From assembly GCA_040905245.1 (NCBI GenBank), contig JBBDRX010000042.1, positions 1 through 8,076 on the forward strand: a stretch of DNA of 8,076 nt, in the 5' to 3' direction. The notes beneath the pieces were generated by a model, which worked only from the letters and a program-made list of their open reading frames with translations, was not told where the DNA came from and searched no databases. Positions within the stretch are counted from its first letter, which is position 1; every line of letters starts with the position of its first letter. Source of the DNA: JBBDRX01 sp040905245 (GTDB lineage Bacteria > Bacteroidota > Rhodothermia > Balneolales > Balneolaceae). The position numbers and the translations under genes were made by a program. Below are positions 1 through 5,757 of this stretch, one piece after another.

Positions 1-23
1 AATACGATCGTAGATTAAGAGAG

Positions 24-64
24 AGAACAAGCCATGGGCGATCGCCCATGGCTTGTTCTTTTTT
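24..64 (+). terminator. Intrinsic (rho-independent) terminator of an upstream gene
   Basis: Bases 24-59 form a perfect inverted repeat centred between 41 and 42. It can fold into a stem of about 16 pairs with a tetraloop, and its lower part extends through A-T and G-T pairs. Six T residues follow at 59-64, so the polarity is + strand. On the opposite strand no U-run follows the stem. The repeat holds two CCATGG sites around a central GCGATCGC. An in-frame TAA at 16-18 or TAG at 11-13 could be the end of the upstream gene, but too little sequence is present to call it. The element separates the AGE gene cluster from whatever lies upstream. Confidence 0.88.
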
Positions 65-134
65 GTATCTACCGTTTGTTTCTACCATTTTATGCTCTGG
101 AATTTCACGCAAAACGCATGAAAATTAATTGACT
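65..134 (+). other. Leader region upstream of the first AGE gene
   Basis: These 70 bases between the terminator and the first AGE gene should contain the promoter for the cluster. The stretch is A/T-rich with TTTG at 75-78 and TATGCT at 91-96, but I find no -35/-10 or Bacteroidota TTTG/TAnnTTTG pair at acceptable spacing. A four-codon open frame (ATG at 118, TGA at 130-132) ends two bases before the ATG at 135. No Shine-Dalgarno sequence precedes that ATG; the upstream bases are A/T-rich, as is common in Bacteroidota-type initiation. Confidence 0.35.
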
Positions 135-1466
135 ATGAAACGAAAACACTTTCTGTCTTCTGCGGCCGCACTCTCCATTGGTTCTATCGGGACTGCGTAT
201 GGGTTCAACAGCTCCACTTCAGATACGAACAGTCGTGTTTTGGCGTCAGCTGAAACGAACAACCCTCTCAATTTTTCTGAACTCCGTGATTTCTACAGCT
301 CTCAGCTGTTCGACCGGTTTCTGCCGAATTTGAACCAAAGTGCAATCGACCATGAGTACGGCGGTTTTATGACTGATGTGAATATCGAAACGGGAGAGCG
401 CAACTCGACCAATAAACGGGCGTGGTACGAAGGACGTGGCATGTGGACATATGCCTTTTTATACAACAATGTTCGTCAGACTCCGGAAATTCTGGAAGTC
501 GCCAGGAAGTCCAAGGACTTTATTCTTCGTCACAAACCGGAGACTCCCGGCGCGTACTTTCCCGGATCTTATGACAGAAGAGGACGTGTACTGAGTGCAG
601 ATGGCAACCTCTATGGGGACCTCTTTATTGCAGAAGGGCTGGCGGAGTATGCGGCGGCGTCCGGCGAGGAAGAGTATTACGACATTGCCCGAAAACTCGT
701 GTTGGATGGAGTAGAGCGGTACGACCGGCCCGACTACGATTATCACATCAGCTACCTTTCGCCGGACGCTCCGCAAATCGAGGGGGTCCGGGTTCTGGGG
801 CACTGGATGGTACTTCTGATCGGTTCCACCCACATGCTGCTACATCGGGACGACCCGGCAATCAGGGAGATCTCCGACCGGAGTATCGACGCCATTATGA
901 ATTACCATCTGAATGCAGATTACGGTTTGTTGAACGAGGGCCTGAACCATGACCTGAGTGTGCCGGACAATGAATTTTCTCAATTTGCCTATACGGGCCA
1001 TGGCATTGAAACACTCTGGATGGTGATGTATGAAGCGGTGAGACGACGGGACCAGGCGTTGTACGAACGAGCAGCCGAAGCCTTTAAACGACACGTTACG
1101 GTTGCATATGACGCGGTATATGGCGGTTATTTCCGCTCTCTGGATCATGTTGACGAAAACCGATGGAAAGTGGACAAGGTTCTCTGGCTCCAGGAAGAGA
1201 TTCTGATCGGAACTATGCTGATGATTGAGCATACCGGTGACGAGTGGGCGCGAAAAATCTTTTTAAAGACCCATGACTATGTTCAGGAAAAATTCGTTCA
1301 TCCTGGATTCCGTTTCTGGACGTCGGGTGGAGACCGGACGCTTGAGGAGTATAACTCCAGCCGGGCGGAACACTACCATCATCCGAGACACCTGATGCTG
1401 AACCTGTTGGCGCTGGATCGGATTATCGAGCGAGGTGGTGAGCTATCCGGGTTGTTCGACGTATGA
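135..1466 (+). CDS. Exported AGE-family epimerase/isomerase, copy 1
   Basis: This 443-residue protein belongs to the N-acylglucosamine 2-epimerase superfamily, an (alpha/alpha)6-barrel family that interconverts sugars by C2 epimerisation or aldose-ketose isomerisation. The motifs run in family order: YGGF at 75-78, WYEGR with Arg101, GHWM with His223, GHGIE with His289 and Glu292, LWLQEE with Trp351 and Glu355, and YHHPR with His415 and Arg418. By motif alignment, His289 and His415 match the two catalytic His of cellobiose 2-epimerase. ATG at 135 is preferred to TTG at 129 because it gives the same MKRK start as the paralogues. Residues 1-23 look like a signal peptide (KRKHFL, hydrophobic stretch, AYG) with an RK variant of the Tat motif and no lipobox Cys. 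A polar linker (about 24-45) precedes the barrel. It is the first gene of a likely operon, and all active-site positions I can align are present. The substrate is unknown; the fold assignment is firm, epimerase activity is inference. Confidence 0.88.
   Translation: MKRKHFLSSAAALSIGSIGTAYGFNSSTSDTNSRVLASAETNNPLNFSELRDFYSSQLFDRFLPNLNQSAIDHEYGGFMTDVNIETGERNSTNKRAWYEGRGMWTYAFLYNNVRQTPEILEVARKSKDFILRHKPETPGAYFPGSYDRRGRVLSADGNLYGDLFIAEGLAEYAAASGEEEYYDIARKLVLDGVERYDRPDYDYHISYLSPDAPQIEGVRVLGHWMVLLIGSTHMLLHRDDPAIREISDRSIDAIMNYHLNADYGLLNEGLNHDLSVPDNEFSQFAYTGHGIETLWMVMYEAVRRRDQALYERAAEAFKRHVTVAYDAVYGGYFRSLDHVDENRWKVDKVLWLQEEILIGTMLMIEHTGDEWARKIFLKTHDYVQEKFVHPGFRFWTSGGDRTLEEYNSSRAEHYHHPRHLMLNLLALDRIIERGGELSGLFDV
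423..446 (+). repeat. 24-base repeat shared by three AGE copies
   Basis: The stretch encoding WYEGRGMW is identical in copies 1, 2 and 3 (423-446, 1814-1837, 3217-3240) except for the third base of the Gly codon (GGA, GGC, GGG). It is the longest near-identical DNA block I noticed among the tandem genes. It marks the strictly kept Arg motif and could serve as a site of recombination between copies. Confidence 0.7.
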
Positions 1467-1510
1467 CTTGCTGCAGGATGAAGCTGGATCCGTAATCCGA
1501 ACCAGAGGCG

Positions 1511-2845
1511 ATGAATCGCAAAACGTTTGTTTCTCATCTGAAAAATCTTTCCACAGGGGTTGTGGCGGGCGGGTCTGGTTTACATCTGCTCAGGTATCCA
1601 ACTGAGGAGTTAACTGCGAATTCCCGGCGGGATCCGGCTGGCCGTAGCCTACCTGTTTCGGTACTGACTCGGATTCGTAGTGATTATGAAGAGGAGCTGT
1701 TCGATCGCTTTCTTCCCGCGATGGACAAGTATGTTGTGGATCATGAACTGGGCGGGTTCATGTGTGATGCGGATATCCGAACCGGGGAACGAATATCGGG
1801 CCAAAAGAGAGCCTGGTACGAAGGCCGTGGCATGTGGCTCTACTCTACGCTTTATCATCGATTTCGGCAGGATCCCAAATACCTGAACATTGCGAAAACT
1901 TCCAAAGAGTTTATTCTTCCACACCGTCCCGGCAAAGGCCGGTTTTGGCCGTCTCGGTACGATCGATATGGAAACGTGCTGGATGAAGAGGGAGATATTT
2001 TTACCAACCTCTATATTGCCGAGGGGCTGTCGGCTTATGCGGTGGCTTCAGGGGATGAAGAATCACTTCAGCAGGCGATTGATATCACATGGGATGCGTT
2101 CCGGACCTATGATCACAGTGAGTATCGATACGGCTCACCCGCCGCCCGCGGGCTGGAGGGTCCCAGAGTTTTGAACCACTGGATGGTGTTTCTCTTTACA
2201 GCGGTTCAAATTCTGGAGCAGGTGAATTCGCCGGAGATGAGACATATTACAGACCGGTCGGTAGAGGCGGTTTTGAGTTATCATATGAACCCGGACTATC
2301 AGTTGCTGAATGATACGTTGACGCACGATCTGGTCCTTCCGGACGACAAGGAGCGTCATATCGCCAGTACAGGACTCGGTATCCAGACTCTCTGGATGAC
2401 CATGTATGAAGCCGTTCGACGCCAGGATTCGAACCTTTTTCAAAGGGCAGCGGACCACTTTAAACGTCATGTAACCGTGGCAAAAGATCCGGTGTACGGA
2501 GGCTATTTCGGAACATTGACGGATGTAGCAGCCAACCGATGGAGCCTCAACAAGGCACTGGGTGTACAGGAAGAGGTGATTATCGGAGCTCTTTTGCTGA
2601 TGGAGCATGCAGGGGATTCATGGGGGCTGGACTGTTTTCTGGAGACGGAAGCCTATATCAAGAGTCATTTTGTGAAGAATGGCTACAAATTCTGGATTTC
2701 CGGTGCAGACCGGTTTGTAGAGAACTACCAGACGGGCAGGGTAGAGCACTACCATCACTCACGTCATTTAATGTTTACCCTTCTGGCTATGGACCGTATG
2801 ATCGATCGGAGTGGTGATGCGTCGAATCTCTTTGGTTCGCTTTGA
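1511..2845 (+). CDS. AGE-family protein, copy 2, probable pseudoenzyme
   Basis: This 444-residue paralogue of copy 1 aligns almost without gaps in its second half. The fold motifs remain: GGF at 81-83, WYEGR with Arg106, NHWM with His223, QEE with Glu355, and YHHSR with His415 and Arg418. The GHxIE motif has become GLGIQ, with Leu289 (CTC, 2375-2377) for the catalytic His and Gln292 (CAG, 2384-2386) for Glu. The Trp of LWxxEE is Gly351 (2561-2563). The frame is open to a normal C-terminus, so this is not simple decay. By family knowledge, losing that His should abolish ordinary epimerase chemistry; a structural, binding or regulatory role is inferred. The N-terminus (MNRKTFVSH) keeps the RK-x-F leader, but the following segment holds Lys11 and His9 and is less hydrophobic, so export is less certain. 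The gene starts 44 bases after copy 1; AGAGG at 1504-1508 is only two bases from the ATG, so translation may be coupled or independent of Shine-Dalgarno pairing. Confidence 0.85.
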   Translation: MNRKTFVSHLKNLSTGVVAGGSGLHLLRYPTEELTANSRRDPAGRSLPVSVLTRIRSDYEEELFDRFLPAMDKYVVDHELGGFMCDADIRTGERISGQKRAWYEGRGMWLYSTLYHRFRQDPKYLNIAKTSKEFILPHRPGKGRFWPSRYDRYGNVLDEEGDIFTNLYIAEGLSAYAVASGDEESLQQAIDITWDAFRTYDHSEYRYGSPAARGLEGPRVLNHWMVFLFTAVQILEQVNSPEMRHITDRSVEAVLSYHMNPDYQLLNDTLTHDLVLPDDKERHIASTGLGIQTLWMTMYEAVRRQDSNLFQRAADHFKRHVTVAKDPVYGGYFGTLTDVAANRWSLNKALGVQEEVIIGALLLMEHAGDSWGLDCFLETEAYIKSHFVKNGYKFWISGADRFVENYQTGRVEHYHHSRHLMFTLLAMDRMIDRSGDASNLFGSL

Positions 2846-2911
2846 TGAATGAAAATATGTTAATTGAGCGTCGGGTTTCCGGTGTTCTTTATTGATAAAC
2901 AGATAACGACT

Positions 2912-2915
2912 GAGG
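2912..2915 (+). promoter_or_regulatory. Ribosome binding site for AGE copy 3
   Basis: GAGG lies seven bases before the ATG at 2923 and supports that start, which also gives the MKRK leader shared with copies 1 and 4. The surrounding 77-base gap (2846-2922) contains no terminator hairpin and no convincing promoter. Confidence 0.55.
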
Positions 2916-2922
2916 TTACGGT

Positions 2923-4236
2923 ATGAAAAGAAAAGAGTTCTTTACAGCTGCAGGAGCGGCAACAGTAGGTGCAATTGGCGGGTTCGGATTCGGCAGGGCA
3001 GTAACGTCGACTTCGCCCGCTTCTTCAACAGGTTCATCCCCAATCACGACTTTGGGGGGGAAGACGCTCGAGGAGCATCGCCAGAAATACAGAGCAGATC
3101 TGTTTGATCGCTTTTTGCCCTATATGGACGATACGGTTATTGATCATGAGCTGGGTGGATTTATGTGCGCTGTCAATATTGAGACGGGTGAGCGGGAGTC
3201 GGATGACAAACGAGCCTGGTACGAAGGGCGTGGCATGTGGGTCTACTCGTTTCTCTATAATAATGTAGAGGCGGATCCCCGCTATCTGGAAATTGCACGG
3301 AAGTCGAAGGATTTTATCCTGCCGCTCGAGCCGGATAACGGAGCGTTCTACGCGACCTCGTTCAGCCGGACCGGAGAGCCGTTGACTGGGCCGGGGGATA
3401 TCTATGGTAATCTGTTTGTTGCCGAGGGCCTGGCCGAGTACGCGAAGGCTTCCGGAGAGATGGAGTATTACGACAAAGCTACGGAGATGATCCTGTACTG
3501 CTTTGACCGCTACGAGGACTCTTCGTATGTCTTTCGGGACAATATGGGCCTTTCGGATACACGGGTTGTCGGACACTGGATGATTTTTCTCCGGCTGATT
3601 ACACAGATGCTTCGCTACCGGGACAATGCGGACCTGGAGCAGATCGCCGATCGAGCTATCGAAGCGATTCTGGAGCTCCATATGGATCCGGAGTACAATC
3701 TGCACAACGAGTACCGGCGCCACGACTATTCCAAGCCGGATGGTGAATACCACGACTACTGTAATACCGGCCACAGTATCGAGACGTTCTGGATGCTAAT
3801 GGACGAGGCTGCGCGGCGGAGAGACGCGTCACTTTTTGAAGCGGCGAAGGACGGGTTTCAACGACATATGGCCGTTGCGAAAGATCGGGTCTATGACGGG
3901 TATTTCTTCGAGCTGCGGGATGTCAACGACTATGACTGGACGGTAAGGAAAGTACTCTGGGAACATGAAGAGATCCTGATCGGTACGCTGCTTATAGCCG
4001 AACATACCGGTGACACGTGGGCTAAGGAGACCTTCGCGGACCTGGATGAATATGTGCGAAAGACGTTCACGAGGCCGGGCTACCGATTCTGGGCGTCTGG
4101 CGGGAACCGCAGGCTGACCGAACTGAACATGGTACGGGCAGAACATTATCACCATCCCCGGCACCTGATGCTGAACCTTCTTGCTATCGAACGGTTGATC
4201 GAACGAAACGGTGAACCCACAGGAATATTCGGGTAA
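2923..4236 (+). CDS. Exported AGE-family epimerase/isomerase, copy 3
   Basis: This 437-residue AGE-superfamily protein is closest to copy 1 in its first half; both share FLYNNV, ARKSKDFIL and AEGLAEYA. All aligned active-site positions are present: Arg103 (YEGR), His218 (GHWM), His284 and Glu287 (GHSIE), Trp346 and Glu350 (LWEHEE), His410 and Arg413 (YHHPR). Residues 1-26 form an export signal (MKRKEFF, then an Ala/Gly-rich hydrophobic segment). A Ser/Thr/Pro-rich linker at about 28-45 follows, as expected for a protein released or tethered outside the cytoplasm. No lipobox Cys is seen. A run of seven G (3054-3060) lies in the linker codons. It sits 77 bases after copy 2, probably in the same transcript. 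Together with copy 1 it is the most likely catalytically active member. The sugar substrate is unknown. Confidence 0.88.
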   Translation: MKRKEFFTAAGAATVGAIGGFGFGRAVTSTSPASSTGSSPITTLGGKTLEEHRQKYRADLFDRFLPYMDDTVIDHELGGFMCAVNIETGERESDDKRAWYEGRGMWVYSFLYNNVEADPRYLEIARKSKDFILPLEPDNGAFYATSFSRTGEPLTGPGDIYGNLFVAEGLAEYAKASGEMEYYDKATEMILYCFDRYEDSSYVFRDNMGLSDTRVVGHWMIFLRLITQMLRYRDNADLEQIADRAIEAILELHMDPEYNLHNEYRRHDYSKPDGEYHDYCNTGHSIETFWMLMDEAARRRDASLFEAAKDGFQRHMAVAKDRVYDGYFFELRDVNDYDWTVRKVLWEHEEILIGTLLIAEHTGDTWAKETFADLDEYVRKTFTRPGYRFWASGGNRRLTELNMVRAEHYHHPRHLMLNLLAIERLIERNGEPTGIFG

Positions 4237-4242
4237 CTGCCT

Positions 4243-4291
4243 GTTCGTTGCTTTTACAAAGGGGGGTGGCTATGTTCGTGAAACAACGAAC
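4243..4291. repeat. Inverted repeats with two alternative pairings before AGE copy 4
   Basis: CAACGAAC at 4284-4291 is the exact reverse complement of GTTCGTTG at 4243-4250, and its last six bases also pair with GTTCGT at 4274-4279 across a six-base loop. The two pairings exclude each other. The intergenic stretch (4237-4350) also holds a run of six G at 4261-4266. No T-run follows the local hairpin, so it is not a standard terminator. It could be an operator, a processing site or chance. Confidence 0.4.
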
Positions 4292-4339
4292 CCGAAGTCA
4301 GCTTCTGATGTAATCAGCCGATTTTCGGACCAACCCAAT

Positions 4340-4343
4340 GGAG
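4340..4343 (+). promoter_or_regulatory. Ribosome binding site for AGE copy 4
   Basis: GGAG lies seven bases before the ATG at 4351 and decides that start over the in-frame TTG at 4348, which would add one residue and shorten the spacing. The chosen start again gives the MKRK leader. Confidence 0.6.
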
Positions 4344-4350
4344 ATCATTG

Positions 4351-5655
4351 ATGAAACGAAAAGACTTTATGGCGATGGGTGCCGGTGCATTTATGCTGCC
4401 GTCGCTGGTACAACGGACCACCGGGCTGCAAAAAACTGAAAGACCGAACCTGACAGAGCGCGATCAGGCATACGCAGGCCGGCTGGAGCGGCTTGGGGGT
4501 ATGAGCCTGCAGGAACTTCGGGACTATCACGAGGATTATCTTCTGAATACCTATATCCCGAACTGGGACCGTGGAGTCGACTGGGAGTATGGAGGGTTTG
4601 CCAATGTCATCCGGCCAGGCGATGAACCGGATTTTAGCAGCAAGAGGATGTACCACCAGGGTCGCGCGGTCTGGGTTTTCAGCTACCTCTACAACCATAT
4701 CACCGGGGATGAGAAACATCTGGAAGCGGCCATTCGCGGCCGGGATTTTCTGGTGGAGCATGCGCTGGACGAACAGTACAGATGGCGTTCATTTATGAGC
4801 AGACGTGGAGAGCCGGAGACCGGCCCGCTGGATCACTATGGAGATATCTATATGGTTCAGGGACTGACCGAGCTCTACAAGGCGACGGGCAACCGGGAAG
4901 ACCTGGATTTGGCGATCAAAAGTGCACACTCCGTGATGGACCGGCTGGTATCCCCGACCTATCAGCACATCGAGGCCCATGTAACGGCATTGGAGCCGGG
5001 AACCCGCCGGCTGCCCAGCTGGCAGCACTTTTTGAACGCACTGACTCCACTCTTGCGGGTGAAACCCGACCCGGCGATTGAAAAAATTGCCTTTTACTGT
5101 GTCCGCGTGATTTGTCAACATCACTGGCGGCCCGACCTGGGGGTGCTTCTGGAGATTCTGGACGATCATTTCCGGCCCTATACCATGGATGGAACCAACT
5201 GGGGCGTCCGAAGCGGAAGCTCTCACGGGGCTGTCAGCGGGTGGCACTCCATCCAGGCCTGTTTTATGGTTATGGAAGAGGCGTTGCGCGCGGGCCATCT
5301 GCCAACCTACCGACAGGGTGTCGAGATGGGGATGGCGACACTGGACAAGCTATACCTGGATGGCCAGGGGTTGGGCGGCATGTCGAATCCCGGTGCCGGC
5401 CCCAGCCCGGAAGGTTCCTTTGCCTGGGGGGCTCTGGACGATATGCTGGTGTACTGTCTGATTGCCATTGAACACAGTCACGAACCGATGGCCATCGACT
5501 ACTACAACAAGTGCTTTGCGTTGCACAACAGCAAACCGGAGAACTTTGTCATTCAGGGCCTTCTTCACCACCCACGCCGGTTCTTCTATTCGATCGAGAT
5601 TCTGGACCGAATGATTGAACGGGGTGGCCGGGTTTCCGGGGTTTTCAGCAACTGA
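4351..5655 (+). CDS. Exported divergent AGE-family protein, copy 4
   Basis: This 434-residue protein belongs to the same superfamily but is far more distant from copies 1-3 than they are from one another. The diagnostic motifs are still readable: WEYGGF at 78-83, YHQGR with Arg105, GWHSIQ with His299 and Gln302, an ALDD stretch with Asp363/Asp364 where the others have two Glu, and LHHPRR with His406 and Arg409. Both catalytic-type His are kept, but the GHxIE Glu is Gln (5254-5256) and the second Glu is Asp. The GHWM motif is replaced by SWQHF. This pattern suggests altered chemistry or substrate rather than loss of function, which is inference. The leader MKRKDFMAMGAGAFMLPSLV is an RK-type Tat-like or Sec signal without a lipobox Cys. 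The gene follows copy 3 after 114 bases that include an inverted repeat, so it may have its own control. Confidence 0.82.
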   Translation: MKRKDFMAMGAGAFMLPSLVQRTTGLQKTERPNLTERDQAYAGRLERLGGMSLQELRDYHEDYLLNTYIPNWDRGVDWEYGGFANVIRPGDEPDFSSKRMYHQGRAVWVFSYLYNHITGDEKHLEAAIRGRDFLVEHALDEQYRWRSFMSRRGEPETGPLDHYGDIYMVQGLTELYKATGNREDLDLAIKSAHSVMDRLVSPTYQHIEAHVTALEPGTRRLPSWQHFLNALTPLLRVKPDPAIEKIAFYCVRVICQHHWRPDLGVLLEILDDHFRPYTMDGTNWGVRSGSSHGAVSGWHSIQACFMVMEEALRAGHLPTYRQGVEMGMATLDKLYLDGQGLGGMSNPGAGPSPEGSFAWGALDDMLVYCLIAIEHSHEPMAIDYYNKCFALHNSKPENFVIQGLLHHPRRFFYSIEILDRMIERGGRVSGVFSN

Positions 5656-5757
5656 CAATAAAAACAATTGCATGAATAGTACGGGTGCACACCTGGGTAC
5701 AGATGAACTCCGGGCTGCTTTCGGACTGTTCCTAATCGTTATCCAAACCGTTCCATT
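5656..5757 (+). other. Intergenic gap between AGE copy 4 and the M28 peptidase gene
   Basis: These 102 bases hold no T-tailed hairpin, no recognisable promoter pair and no Shine-Dalgarno sequence before the ATG at 5758. A short GGTG-CA-CACC element lies within GGGTGCACACC, but its two-base loop makes it a poor hairpin. Nothing here argues against read-through from the AGE genes, and nothing proves it. Confidence 0.4.

Noticed and set aside
38..45. GCGATCGC as a cyanobacterial HIP1 element
   Set aside because: It is only the centre of the terminator palindrome, I noticed no other copy in the window, and nothing else points to cyanobacteria.
62..96. Possible promoter (TTTG at 62-65 or 75-78 with TACCATTT at 83-90 or TATGCT at 91-96)
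   Set aside because: None of the pairings has acceptable spacing or match to either the sigma-70 or the Bacteroidota consensus.
1680..2817. Several short + strand frames overlapping AGE copy 2
   Set aside because: They are out of frame with a well-conserved gene and show no family motifs; copy 2 is intact, so they are not pieces of a broken gene.
1511..2845. AGE copy 2 as a pseudogene
   Set aside because: There is no frameshift or internal stop, the length matches the paralogues, and most fold motifs and the C-terminal tail are conserved; a pseudoenzyme fits better than a decayed gene.
2864..2893. Possible promoter before AGE copy 3 (TTGAGC at 2864-2869, TTTATT at 2888-2893)
   Set aside because: The -10 matches only four of six positions with an 18-base spacer; such matches are frequent by chance.
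3034..3774. Long open frame of 246 codons on the - strand inside AGE copy 3
   Set aside because: It is fully antisense to a gene with clear family motifs, its product is basic and motif-free, and similar antisense frames appear opposite all the paralogues, so it reflects codon bias.
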